DNA from: Xiphydria camelus
Taxonomy: Eukaryota > Arthropoda > Insecta > Hymenoptera > Xiphydriidae
Assembly: GCA_963678675.1 (NCBI GenBank)
Contig: OY783197.1
Coordinates: 21,123,934 to 21,187,933, forward strand
Length of the DNA stretch: 64,000 nucleotides
Direction: 5' to 3'
The translations under genes were made by a program, and so were the position numbers. Under the pieces are notes generated by a model, which did no database searches, had not been told where the DNA came from, and saw nothing but the letters and a program-made list of their open reading frames with translations. Below, one piece after another: positions 1 through 11,052 of the stretch. Numbering within the stretch: the first letter of the stretch is position 1; each line of letters opens with the position of its first letter.

Positions 1-631
1 TGCGATCGATTAACGAGACGGCGTGGCATGGACCAATAAATACGAAAAGAAGTAACGAATGGAAATCTTATTTCATTCGTTTAACTTTTTAAATAATCGA
101 TGCGCTCGAGATTACCGAAATACGACGCAGATTTTCGTATTATCTCTTCTCCGCTAATAAAATACTGTTGTATCGCGTGGATCGCGCATCGAAACTCGTG
201 CCTGTAATCGAGATACTAGTCGTTCGATATGGCACACTTACCTCGTCTCGCTTAATACCTGACATTAATGAGTGTTTACACTGCGAAACGCGGGTGAAGC
301 TTTCATAGGTGTTCCCGTCCGTCACTCATTCGACGTGCGTGAGGCCCTGCCTCCATCTCCTACACACCGTATAAACGATAGCGATTCGAACACCTTCGTT
401 TCAGCTCGTCTGACAATGATCGATAATGTCGAATCGATGGTACGTCAAAGGTTCATTCATCAAGGACGAAATACATTCTCACGAGTGTCCGTCACCCCCG
501 CGCGTTTGCTACGTCGAAGAGTATAGATACATGCGTGGCGCGCTTGGAAAATCATTTTCCTAATCCGAAAGCTCTTCCCGAGGTGAGCCACCTCCTCCTT
601 GAAATCGAAGCAACGATACACCGAGCGCTCT
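1..631. other. Non-coding flank downstream of the transporter remnant
   Basis: I see no gene, repeat or RNA here. Short open frames on both strands overlap each other and lack family resemblance. The segment would hold the 3' UTR and downstream flank of the minus-strand transporter remnant. No clear AATAAA signal sits in the first 100 bases after its stop. Confidence 0.5.
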
Positions 632-1290
632 TTAAACCACTATACTTTCTTTGGTCGGCAACGGCACGTCCTCCGTCTTCTTGTCCTTCTTGTTCGTGAA
701 GGCTTTCTCGATTTCCGGCAGCGTCTTGTCCTTCGTCTCCGGTAGACAGAAGTAGAGGAATATCGAACCGACTAAAGCGACGAAGCCGTACACCATGAAA
801 CCGCCCTGAGGGGCGATAGCCTCGAACATGGCGGGCCCGGTCTTGACGACGAGGAAGAAGCAGAGGAAGTTGATGCTCGTGGTGAGTCCCGAGCCCAGTC
901 CTCTGAGCGACGCGGAAAAGAGTTCCCCGCAGAGCATCCAGGGCAGCGGCACCAAGCCGATGGTGACGACGCAGGTGCAGATGAAGAGTATGACTATCGA
1001 TAGCCACGGCTTGCCGATGTCAAAGAAGAGACACGTGCCGAGACTAATCAGCGTCAGTGCCGTGCCCAGAGTGGAAACCAAGGCCAGTAGTCACCTGGTG
1101 TAATTTCTCGTGAGCCAACAGGCCAGCACGCTAAAGCTCAGTCGAATAGCGTCGAGGATCAGCGTGGCGCTATAAGCGTTCTCGGGTCCGGAGACATCCT
1201 TTAGCATCTGAACGCAGTAGGAGATGGCCGCGTTCACTCCGGAGAATTAATTGATCATGAAGAAGATGCTGAGGATGACCAAGGATTTCA
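632..1290 (-). pseudogene. Tret1-like trehalose/sugar transporter, C-terminal exon, two in-frame stops
   Basis: The minus-strand translation resembles the second half of an insect facilitated trehalose transporter (MFS sugar-porter family), a membrane protein that moves trehalose or other sugars down a gradient. In order it shows a segment with FSGVNAAISY (the family's QLSGVNAV-type helix-7 motif), several hydrophobic helices, PLPWMLCGELF (the family's P-W-GE-F helix-10 signature), and a tail PETKDKTLPEIEKAF (the sugar-porter PETK signature). It ends at TAA, 632-634. The exon seems to begin after an AG acceptor at 1291-1292. Two stops lie in the same frame: TAA at 1247-1249, where relatives have Gln, and TGA at 1091-1093, one step from an Arg codon. 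About 150 codons downstream of the second stop are open. The family is usually ~470-500 residues; only ~218 codons are here, and I see no upstream exons to the right. It is best read as a decayed duplicate. Alternatives are a sequencing error at two C-to-T sites, or distant exons outside the window. Family is confident; pseudogene status is fairly confident. Confidence 0.8.
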
Positions 1291-3023
1291 CTGACAGCGA
1301 TGATGAATGAACAATAGTAATATCTAGTAAAATAACGATAATAAGGATTTTACTGCTACCGACGGGTAAAAAGCAAAGTACTCATCGGAAATTCATTGCT
1401 GCAGCTGTTCAAAAGTGTGACCCAGATTTTTCCAGCGGAAAGTAGCCGACTAAATTTCCACCCCTGCTCTCATTGCAACGAAAAGATACATCACTGTCGT
1501 TATATCACTATCTTCTACTCAGACTCTTAAAATGACTGGTGAAAATTACGACCAAAAATCTATCGCCGCCCGACCAACGGAAATCGTCGTCCGCTCGACT
1601 CGAAGGATTCATCTTCCTCGCACGGCGAATAAGGCGTTCCGACGTCAAAGTTGAAATTACAAGCCGTCCTAATCGTCTTCCCCCTCCGGTATAATTGGCG
1701 ATCGTCAGCAAGTAGCGCGCATTTACGAGCGCCCAGGCAAAGTCCGACGCCCCGTCGTGGCCCCTACCCTTCGACATATTCGAATTCCTCTTAACACCCG
1801 TCGAATGGATATCCTCTCGCGAAGAGAGCGCGTGGGCGACGAGCAGAGGGGACTACATAACTTCTCCGCGCTTTACGAGCGATTAAAATCATTTTTCCTC
1901 CCCACCTTAAAGTACTCCGCGCTTACATGAATTTCAGATTAACGTGGAAGGAGGGGCTTCGGGCCCACGCATCATTCGCACCTCTTACCGCTTCCCCGAC
2001 TCCTTTCTCTCTCGTCTCCTTCCTCCGCGCGGCGAGGCATCGCGCATTCTCCGCCAGCCCGCACCGAAAGATCGCACGCGCGCGCGGAGACACATCGCCG
2101 CACGGCCCGACGTAACTTATTTCGACGTAATAACGCGGCACCCGTGGGCTTTTCTCGCGCGTCTACCTTCGGCAGTCGTCGACGGGCGTGACCGCGAGTT
2201 CCCGTGGGAACTGTTGCGCGTGATTTATAACGAGTGTCGCGCGCGCGCATACGGGGCGACTACGATTAAACTGTCCATAAAGGAGGATAATGGTGACAGC
2301 GCGTACGAGTCTCGAGCGCGATCCGTCATCGATCCACGCTACGCGTGTCGCCGGCGACAATGGAGAGTTAAAGCGTCCACTCTCTCTCGCGCGCGCACCG
2401 TCGCACACAGCTCCAGTCGACCTCAACCGCTCTCCGATCGGAGTCCGCTGCGATCGCCCGACGCTATTGCTACTGTCGCTTCTCACGCGCATCCCTCGCG
2501 GCACACGGAGGCGCAACGCGCGTCGTCCCGATGCCTTTTACACGCGAGACCGTTTCGTTCGCCGGCTCCACTCCCGCGCGCCGCGACACGACGCCGATAT
2601 TAGGCGCGCCGTTGCAGATAATATCCCGCGGATCGTTCAGCCGCCATAAATAATAATGAAGGTTTTTATTGCCAATAATATTTTACATGCGATCGTTCGC
2701 CGGTGGGGCCCGTCGCACCTCCGCGCGCGCGCGCGGCACCGGGATCCGGGGGAACACGAGGGGCTGCGCGCCGCGGGAGGTTGCGAAAGGCGTATGGGTA
2801 TACGCGAATGCCAAGGCCTTCTATACCGGCGAATTCCCGACGATAAAAGCGAGGAGACAAGTATCGTCGATGCCCGAGGACGTTTCGGATTCTCCTCCTT
2901 TTTCCACCTCGCGCTCAAGGTCCTCGCGCGCTCAAGGTCCTCTTCGCGTCGCGCGCGCGGACTTCCTTCCCCACTCTCTCTGTCCCTCTCTCGCTGGTGG
3001 GGCGCCGAGAGGGGTGAGCGGGG

Positions 3024-3064
<41 letters not shown>

Positions 3065-3385
3065 GTTGGAAGAGAGCACGCGCGTGGCTGGCATACGTAC
3101 GACGACGAGCGGGGCCGCGCGTCTTCGACTTTTGGTATCGAACGAGCGCGCGGAGGGGGGAACGTTCGACGTAGCGAGTGGAATTGCAAGTAGCATAATC
3201 GAGTCGCGCGGACGTGTAGCAATAAGTTTCGACAAATTTTGCCGCTCGGAGTATGTTCTGAGGATGTACGAAGTGGGATTGGGTATTGCGCGAGATGCAC
3301 GTGAGAAAGAGGAGAGATACAGTCGGTGTTCCATTTATGCGAGATCCCGAGAAGCGATGGAAATTCGATGGATCGAAGCTGCACG
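1291..3385. other. CpG-rich non-coding stretch with a GA microsatellite
   Basis: From about 1300 to 1900 it is mixed composition with nothing recognised. From about 1920 to 3200 it is very rich in CG dinucleotides, so open frames run long in several frames on both strands. Their products are Arg/Ser-rich, overlap one another and cross a (GA)n tract at 3027-3063, so I do not call them genes. A CpG-rich promoter region of a gene outside the window cannot be excluded. Confidence 0.45.
3027..3063. repeat. (GA)n microsatellite
   Basis: The stretch is almost pure alternating GA, with a few interruptions at its right end. Confidence 0.9.
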
Positions 3386-3489
3386 CGCTGAGAAATATAA
3401 TTTGGTAAAACACGCGTCTGGTTAAACGAGTTTTGCTATTCTAACCAAAACACTTGCAATTTGAACCGAATATCAAGTTATTTTAACTA

Positions 3490-4064
3490 CAGTAGAACCT
3501 CGCACTAGAGGAATTCGCACTAGTGGACTGTAATGAAGCGTATCGGTCGAAAGGCACGTTCCGGACCTTCCTAGGTAGACCATCGAGTCCCATAATTTCC
3601 ACTTTTCCATAGCAGTGCCGTATTTCTTACTGACAAGCAGTTGGAGGAAAATTGTAATCAGTTTTCGTTGAAACTTTGAAGTGTGAACACGATGTCGGGA
3701 AGGATAAGGAGAAATCGTCCGACTTATAAAATAAAAAAAGACATTATCGGGAAGAAAAAAAAGTGGTGTTTCCCGAGATGAAATCATGCGGGATTTCAAT
3801 TTATCGAAGTCCGCGTATTATGAAATTATACTTATAGGTAATTATTTATAGGTAATTATTAATTGTTAAAAAATGTATATCACAACATCAATGTAGGGAT
3901 AACAGAATATGACACTTGGAAAGACTTGATTACTCAGTTCGTTGATACGACACTGTTGAGGCACCGAGGGTCCGACCGCCTGCTGCTTTTCTTCACGCTT
4001 TAATGAATTCGCACTAGCGGAAATATCCCCCGAGCTCTTTCCTCTAGTGCGAGGTTCTACTCTG
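3490..4064. mobile_element. pogo/Tigger-like non-autonomous element nested in A copy 1
   Basis: The left end CAGTAGAACCTCGCACTAGA is matched, inverted, by the right end at about 4042-4064, which carries 2 extra bases. TA flanks both sides (3488-3489 and 4065-4066). CAGTAGAACC-type ends and TA target duplication are typical of the pogo/Tigger branch of Tc1/mariner. The 575 bp interior has short open frames on both strands but no DDE transposase motif that I can recognise, so I call it a non-autonomous or internally deleted copy. Confidence 0.75.
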
Positions 4065-4172
4065 TACATGTTTAGTTATTTTAACTACGTGTTTAGATAT
4101 TTCAATCAGAAAATGATCAGTTTAACCAAACACATAGATGGAGGATCCATATTTTACCAAACGGTTTGGTTA

Positions 4173-4393
4173 TCCGAGTTGAAATTTTACCCCTATTTTG
4201 ATGCTTTTAATACTCCATTCGACCTACGATTGGCCTACTCGGCTTATATATAAAAAAGCTCCTATTTTAAATCTAAAGTTGATGAAATGTTCGCTAATGG
4301 ACTATTTTAGAGTCGGCACAGGGTTTCGATACAATGGAAAATTAACCTACTAGAAAGAAGCCTAAACAAGTTGGTCTAAAATTTCGACTCGGG
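4173..4393. mobile_element. Second nested TA-flanked MITE in A copy 1
   Basis: The ends CCGAGTTGAAATTTTA (left) and CCGAGTCGAAATTTTA (right, read inverted) pair at 15 of 16 positions. TA lies at 4171-4172 and 4394-4395. Other family A copies read TATGGTCTCC across this site, so excision restores the consensus. The element is about 221 bp with an AT-rich interior and no coding capacity. Confidence 0.75.
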
Positions 4394-4723
4394 TACGGTC
4401 TCCAGGACTTTGGTTAAATTGACCAGGTTATTTTCCTCAGTGCGGTAGCGAGGGACAGGATGAAATTCTTGGTCCCTTTCCAACTAAAAATGCGGTTTGC
4501 CTCGGAAATTCCTTCGTTACCTCATCCATTGAGGCTTGTGCGATCGATCACCACTTTATGTCGCGACTGGGTGAAATAGCGAGCATATTTAGCGGTCGCC
4601 AGGGTCGCGTCGAACAAGCCAGCCGTCGCCGTGATTCACGGTCATGACTCACTTGGCTACCCGGCTGCGGTTGCACAGGGTGGCGCGAGACGAGGAGTGC
4701 GAATTCTGCCGGGAGATCGTATA

Positions 4724-4952
4724 CGGGGTCTTTGCGTTTGATATTGACATAGGAATCGTGCGAGTGCGAGTGAGAACGCGGATTAACACTGGTGAACCCA
4801 TATGAGTTTCTCTGTCGCACACTCCAACTGGACAAGTTCGAGAAGAACGGAGAATGTGCGACAAAGAGGCTCTTATACGTTCATCAGGGTTAATCGATGT
4901 TCTCACTCGCACTCGCACGATTCCTATGTCAATATCAGACGCAAAGACCCTG
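4724..4952. mobile_element. MITE (family M) with ~57 bp near-perfect inverted ends
   Basis: The left arm begins CGGGGTCTTTGCGTTTGATA and the right arm is its close inverted match ending CAAAGACCCTG. TA flanks at 4722-4723 and 4953-4954. The inner part is also partly self-complementary. Only one copy is in the window. Confidence 0.75.
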
Positions 4953-4960
4953 TATTCCCA

Positions 4961-5382
4961 GATGGACTTTTATGATCGTCACGACATTCATACAAACTAC
5001 AATAACTGATCGTTCTAAAATTTACGCTCATTTTTTCACATAAATTTAAAAAATAACTATTCCCAAATTAATTGTTAAATTAACATTACCTAGAGTTTGA
5101 TTCAAATCAGTCGCTGTATTTATCGTAGCAATATATTTACAAAAAATTGCTCTTACATTGACTACATATTTAGCATTTCATTTGTATTATTTTCACTCTT
5201 AACAAATATGCGCTAGCCGCGAATAGAATTCCATTTGCGCGACAAGCGTATAATACATTTTTGAGAGTGGTGAAATTATTTAATATTACAAATAAACTTG
5301 CTTAATGATGACTCATAAAGTGCATAACCTTGATGCATCTGATGAGATAATACTACCTAAAGCTACTGTACAATTTACGTAC
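4961..5382 (+). repeat. Dispersed repeat L, copy 1
   Basis: AT-rich sequence that aligns over several hundred bases with 55091-56467. Both share TATGATCGTCA near the start, AACTACAATAA, TCGCTGTATTTAT, CTTGCTTAATGAT and a TTTACGTAC end. It lacks the 1 kb insertion found in copy 2, so it serves as an empty-site reference. I see no inverted ends and no protein, so the class is unknown. Confidence 0.65.
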
Positions 5383-5534
5383 CTACATTTATCTATCTGA
5401 GTTAGATCGTGAACGGTGCGCGCAAGATTTATGTAATGGAGGAAAGTAATGCAAAATTTTGATTATCGATTCAGTATTAATTCCGTTTCATTTAACGTCG
5501 GTATGAGGCCGTATACAAATTACTCTTCTTTCAC

Positions 5535-5611
<77 letters not shown>

Positions 5612-6450
5612 GAGCGAGAATTTTGGTTGGGAGCTCATAAATCCCGGCAGAAGAAAAACTCGCATTCGCCGGACCATCTTTCCCATCGCAATTCATTCGC
5701 AAACTTCTCCGGCCTCACGACCTTCCGAACTTCCTAATTACCCTCCGAAAGCTCGTTTTTCGCGAAAAAGAAAGTTGTACCGTAACGTACCACCACGCTC
5801 AGCGCGATATGGCAAAAGGCACTCTCCTCCGTGGCGCGTCTTTACAAACATCGCCTTTTCCCGCCGCTCGTGAAAACCTCGCGCTAATACCGCGGAATCC
5901 TCTCGATTGAGCGTGACTATAATCGTGATGCTTCGTAACGACTTGCAGTATTTGCGGTAACTTTCTTTCCCAGTTTCCCCGAGAGACACTTCGAGGTTAA
6001 ATCTCTGAAAAACCTTCCGCAAACACTTGGGCGATAACATTCGAGCTGTTCTTCAAGTGCGCCCGAGAAGGCATGGGCATCCAAGCTTAGTGAACATAAG
6101 AAATCACGAGTATGTACGAGTATATGTATCGAACCAGGGAATCGCTCTTGCCGCAACCTAGATATGCCTATACATGAAGCGGTGCAACATCTTCGAGTAT
6201 TTACGACTCTGGGTTATCGATAAAAGTTTGCGTTCCCGGCAGAATACGACTTCGTAAAGTTCGACTCTGCGGAATTGCAATACGGTTACCCGGACGAGCG
6301 TTACGGTTTATTTCAGAGGTGAACGCTAAAAGCCACGGATGTTTTTATACCATTCGTACAAAACGCATCTCGTCGCTTCGTTTGGTTAGGACGGTCGAGC
6401 GATTAATTCCAGAGATCTTTATTGTTGGTAAAATGTGTCGAGGGATACGA
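5383..6450. other. Non-coding stretch with a GA microsatellite
   Basis: Apart from the (GA)n tract at 5535-5607 I see nothing. The open frames through the microsatellite are low-complexity artefacts. Confidence 0.45.
5535..5607. repeat. (GA)n microsatellite
   Basis: About 36 GA units with one AAA interruption near 5558. Confidence 0.95.
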
Positions 6451-6454
6451 GAAA

Positions 6455-7085
6455 ATAATTTGTTTTTACAAAAAATCATCAGTATCTCAGTGTTCCTTTG
6501 AGACTTCCCCAATAAATCGGATATTTCTGGAATTAGCGTGAAAAAATACATAAGATAAGGTAACCGAAAGTCTGTTTCCAGAAATTTTGATTTTTGTGAA
6601 AAATTGAAAAATTTCAAAGGTACACTTAACGTTTTCAAAAAAATTGAAATCTCCGAAATCGAGCTCACGGCAATCCTATACAATGTATTTTCTCATGCTA
6701 ATTTAAAAAATAACAGATTTATTGAAGAAATCTCAAAGGAACACCGAGATATCGATGACCTTTTATGGAAACGTTATTTTATACATGAAATCGCGGTTAT
6801 CTGATATATCCTTTGAGGTATCGACTTGATAACCGTGCTCTTCGTAATCAGCGCGACAAAATACATAAGACAGGATGGTCTAGCAATCAATTCCAGAGAT
6901 TCCGATTTTTGCAAAATATATATCAAGGAACACAATTTTTTCAATTTTTCGCGAAAAATCAACATCTCTGGAATCGAACTCACGACTACCCTATCTCATG
7001 TATTTGTTCACAGTGATTCCTAAATTAACAGATTTATTAGAGAAATCTCAAAGGAACGTGAAGATATCGGCGATTTTCGGAGAAA
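6455..7085. repeat. Degenerate repeat cluster: two direct units of ~230 bp plus an inverted piece
   Basis: Unit 1 (about 6535-6770) and unit 2 (about 6850-7080) share, in order, AAATACATAAGA, a CCAGA..TT.TGATTTTTG block, a TCGAACTCACG-type block and AACAGATTTATT-GA-GAAATCTC. The start (about 6460-6520) carries the last block in inverted orientation (TTTGAGACTTCCCCAATAAA). This suggests a decayed palindromic element that was partly duplicated. No coding sequence is supported. Confidence 0.6.
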
Positions 7086-8134
7086 AACCATGACGAACGA
7101 AATGACCAAACGATTTTCTAATTTTTAGAAACTACATTCTTACGGTGCACAATTGTGCGAGGCACAGGACATTTTCCGACGTTAAAATCCCTCGCTGTGC
7201 GGAGTAACCGCGACGCATCCGAGATCGTCTTGGCTTATAGGTGAAGCGCGCAGAGGTACGCGCGCGTACGTTGTATTATTTACACGCCAGAGGCGAGCCG
7301 GCGACCGCGGCAGAGGAGAGAGTAAGCCAGGCGCGAGACGTATCTGGTCGCGGGCAATGGAATAGAAACCGACGGGTTTATAGACCCAGTCTTCCGACGC
7401 GGTCACGTCGCGTCGTTATTCCGACGCCTCCTACGGAGAAGTCTTTCTCTCCCTGCCCCGCTCTCACCTCCCGCGCATTCTCGAATCTCGTCCTCCCCGC
7501 CGTCGCATCCGGGACCGCGCGCCGCCCCGTTCTCCGCCAACATTTTTTTCTCCCGCCGACGAACCGCGCGGGGACGACGAAGCCGCTCGTGAAAAGATTT
7601 TAGTGCGCAAACATTTCCCCGACGGTCTTCCGCAGTAAAGCCCCGAGCCGTTAACCCGACTCGCGCTCACGTTCCGCGACCCTGTCTTATCTCGCGCGGT
7701 GACTACGAACAACTATAGATATACTATTTAAAGGCGACATCCACTGTACGGCGGTGGGACCTGCAGGTTTAGAAATGCGGAAGAAAAGCACGGGGACACT
7801 GGCGGGGAATCGTCATTTCCTGCCGAAGCGAGGGAAACGATTGCCGGAGGAAGTTTGAAATTTCATCGCCTAGCCCGCGCCGGCGACGAGGAACGCTGCC
7901 GTGGGACGGCTGCGGCAAATTATGGTCGCGCGCTTTGATCTGCGATCCGGCTGTACCTGAGCCCGGCTCGCTGCATTTGGGGCTGGCGTAGCGTGCGAGT
8001 TTGTACACAAACCTCGACTATATGCGGGACAACCGCATATGGGCGGTATTCGAGTAAGTGTAAACCGAAGGACCATATTATACCTATGAATGCATTAGTG
8101 AGCTGATAGCTGTACACCGCGGGGCAGATACATA
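7086..8134. other. CpG-rich non-coding stretch
   Basis: GC-rich from about 7190 to 8000, with overlapping Arg/Pro-rich open frames on both strands. None resembles a known family and no repeat was recognised. Confidence 0.45.
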
Positions 8135-8136
8135 TA

Positions 8137-8693
8137 CGGGAAAAAATGATTTCGCAGTCTTAGCAAAAGTAGATTTTGCTGGGAACTTTTAAATGTTATG
8201 ACAGGAATGTTATCTACGGCGGCGAAAGATATATTCGATAATGGTAAATGTTCACTGAGAAAACTAATTAGGTTAAAATGACAAAACACATTTAGTTAAA
8301 TGTGTTTAGTCATTCTAAGGCAAAAGTCAGGTCAGTTGAACCAAATATCAAGCTATTCTAACGAAATGTTTAGTTATCCCAACCAAGCGTTTAGTTATTC
8401 TAATCAAAAATTGGTCAATCTAACCAAATAGATGGAGAGGATCCATATTTCACCAAACGGTTTGATCATCATCTCCGGGACTTTGGTTTGAATGACCAAG
8501 TTATTTTTCTCACAATCTCAGTGTAACTACACAATCACGGTAAAATTCTTGTCGGTAAAAATATTTGATGGAACAGCAAATATTACTCTATTAATGGACA
8601 TATCTTTTGCCGCCACAGATAATATTTTTGTCACGATAGCAAGAATTCTCAGCAAAACCTACTTTCAACGCTGCAAAATGATTTTTTCCCGTG
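8137..8693. mobile_element. MITE family B with long inverted arms, interrupted by A copy 2
   Basis: The left arm (8137-8250) starts CGGGAAAAAATGATTT and contains GTAGATTTTGCTG and GTTATCTACGGCGGC. The right arm (about 8570-8693), inverted, has GTAGGTTTTGCTG and ATTATCTGTGGCGGC and ends at CCCGTG. TA flanks both ends. Arms of ~110 bp pair imperfectly. The family A element sits in the centre. A related hairpin fragment lies at 37561-37745. Confidence 0.7.
8253..8523 (+). mobile_element. MITE family A copy 2, nested in B
   Basis: Starts CACTGAGAAAACTAATTAGG and carries the family blocks GTTAAAATGACAAAACAC, several TTTAGTTATT repeats, a GGATCC at about 8440 and the closing GACCAAGTTATTTTTCTCA. 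The last end is slightly duplicated (CTCACAATCTCAGTG). Confidence 0.8.
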
Positions 8694-10309
8694 TACAATG
8701 TATCAAAGACTTTTCCGATAACGCAGCTTAAACATAACAACGTAACGTGTCTGTTACACGGCTGTGATGCAATTTTCGAGACTCTTAATCGAGCGATTTA
8801 TTTACTCCACACCCGACAGTTTCCACACCACAGAAAAAAAAGATAACCAATGGCCAACCCGCTCCCCAATCCCCGGAGACGAAATCGAACGCGTTTAAAT
8901 TCAAGCGGCACTTCACGCCCTCTTTCACCCCTTCGGCTGCACCTGCACATGCCACACCGTTCCACCCCACCCACAGTTACATTTTACTCCCGCGGCATCG
9001 CGGAGTTAGGATAGTTTAACAGTTCTCGCGTCGCGAGGCGAGTTGGAAAGTAGTTCGGGTTCACCTCGGAATACGAGTGACGCGAGCGTCGCGACGCCGG
9101 GTGCGGGACACGTACGTGACTTTTCGCCACCGCCGCCGCCACCACACATCCGAAATTCTCGGGCAGACCGCGTGCGATGGATTTTTATTTTATTTCTTGT
9201 TCGCGAGTTGTACTTTCCATCGACAAACCCGAAGAGCCACCCATGCGCGGCCGCCCTGGCAGAGCCAGTCAGCTAACCTGCTTTCGAAAGAAACTTAAAT
9301 CGTAAAAGTTTAATGGGGTTACGGCGTGCGCGGGGGCTTTTTACTCGCAAGTTCAGCGGACCGTCGATGCACCTGTATACGCGAGCACGGTGCCTAGCTT
9401 TACTTACGCTCGAGTTTTCGTAGCGCGGAAAACACGTACAGCTACGTATGTATATACGAGCGCGGTGGCGACGGCGGCGAGCATCTCTTCACGTGCGGCC
9501 TCCTGTAAATAATGAACGGTAGCGCGAGGCGTGCGGTAGATACCTCCGTTGGGAGTCTGGTAAATTCAGAGGAGAAATGCAGGTTCATTTCGTAGACTTC
9601 GACACGAGGAAGCGGACGGATTGTACAACCACGGCAGTCGTTGCGTGCCTTGCGCTCGACGCCGGCAACCGATGCAGCTGCAATCGAATCGAGTGAGAAA
9701 CGCGACAGAGCGAACGAGATTTAATCTCGTGGAAAGCAACTTTACTTCGGAGACGGAGGAACGTATTGATCCTTGCATCATCCCCTGTAGGAGAGAGTGA
9801 CAGGTGGTTCGACTCGCGACGCTTTCTTGACTACAAGGAGTGAACGGTTTTTTTATAGTTGATATAGGTACGTATACTTTATTACGGCGAAAGAGAGAGA
9901 TACATTTTTTCCCACCAAACAAATATTCGTTAGCTATTGCTCTATTTTAGTTTGAATGGAAGAAAAATTCTAATAATTAACATACACGGTAAAAAAGTAT
10001 AGGCTTCGCAACGCCTATTTATTTAATTTTAAGGGAATTGGGGGAAATTCTGAAAAAAGGAGGCAACTGATTAAAAGAAAAGAGATCTTCAAAAAATGTG
10101 AAACGCGCAGTGGTATAAAAAAATCAATTTTTAAGATATCCAATGAAATATTAATATTTATTAAGTGAATAGAGAATGTTTCTGTACTTCAAAAATGTAT
10201 ACCTTATGTTATGCAATTTAAATTTGAGCATCATAATCTGATTTAAAGAAACAGGGCCATTTCTCAAAACTAGTTTCCAATAAGAAACATTAAATTGTGC
10301 CGAAAAGGA
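8694..10309. other. Non-coding stretch, mixed composition
   Basis: Moderately GC-rich to about 9550, then AT-rich to 10309. I see no gene, no RNA and no well-defined repeat. Confidence 0.4.
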
Positions 10310-10543
10310 TGTGGTCGCCATCTAATCGGCGGAGCGTTTCGTGCCGGAGTCGGCCTGTGGACTCGTCAGTAAGGCTAGGCCGACTCCTGCTAGACACTCT
10401 GTGGTCCTCGGTGAGAGACGGGCAGTTGCGGTCTTATATAGAAACTTGCCCGTTGTTGGACCACTAACGAGAAGCCGAGAGCCGCAGAGTCGAGGGTCGG
10501 CGCCACCTGGCGGCAGGGCGCCGTAGCGCAACGGGTCGCCACA
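10310..10543 (-). mobile_element. Probable solo LTR of a retrotransposon
   Basis: Read on the minus strand, this 234 bp GC-rich block in AT-rich surroundings starts TGTGGCGACCCGTTGCGCTA and ends ATGGCGACCACA, i.e. TG...CA termini with a short inverted end. It contains TATATAAG (10433-10440 on the plus strand) about mid-way, like an LTR promoter. A perfect 11 bp stem (GGAGTCGGCCT with its inverse) and two further hairpins follow. I see no target-site duplication, so an alternative is a structured MITE or other GC-rich repeat. No internal retroelement region is adjacent. Confidence 0.45.
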
Positions 10544-11052
10544 AAATTAACCAGGTTATCATATTTTGAGCAAAATATTGATGCAGGTAGATAAAAAGTA
10601 AGGATTCTAGTATAATTGTAGTAAGAAAAGTGACAGTTTTCACCCTTTTCATGTAATCCGAAACGATGAAAAAACAAACTCGACTGAGACGCGGAATAAC
10701 AGGTGGTTTTAGAGGAGAAATATCGAATTATAAGGGGAAATGGGGAGAATCGTAAGATTTAGGGTGAAAAAAGCGAAACTTAAAAAAAAATAGGAGAATG
10801 AAGAGGTATGGCCCAACGAATTATTTCTTTCGTCGTGTCATAATCAAGTATACGTTTATTAACTACAAATAGACCGTTCCCTCAGTCTACTCTCCCGAGT
10901 GCGATTGATGACGATTTTCAAAAATCGCAGCGGAAATAATCCCAAAGTGCCATGTAGAATCGAACGCTTTATACGATCACGCCGACAATACGTAATCCGA
11001 ATTAAAAATTAATTAACACGGAATCACCGATATACAAAGCGCACTTTCGATA
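10544..11052. other. AT-rich non-coding stretch
   Basis: The part near 10700-10800 (a run of GGGGAAATGGGGAG-like purine blocks ending AAAAAAAAATAGGAGAATGA) resembles 26560-26640. Both may be remnants of one repeat. Nothing else was recognised. Confidence 0.35.

Larger units (their letters stand above)
3386..4442 (+). mobile_element. MITE family A copy 1, split by two nested elements
   Basis: It starts with a degraded CACTGAG-type end at 3386 and closes with CTCAGTG at 4442. Between them are the family A blocks: a TTTAGTTATT-type repeat, an AACCAAA-type repeat and a GGATCC block at 4142. Two unrelated elements interrupt it, at 3490-4064 and 4173-4393, both flanked by TA. Removing them restores a typical ~260 bp family A element. 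The family has no coding capacity; its TA flanks and inverted ends suggest Tc1/mariner-type mobilisation. Confidence 0.8.

Noticed and set aside
2637..3413. 258-codon minus-strand frame and overlapping 172-174-codon plus-strand frames
   Set aside because: They cross the (GA)n microsatellite and overlap on opposite strands; composition follows the CG-rich DNA.
3473..3799. 108-codon minus-strand frame inside the pogo-like element as a transposase fragment
   Set aside because: No DDE catalytic motif or helix-turn-helix pattern visible; not distinguishable from chance.
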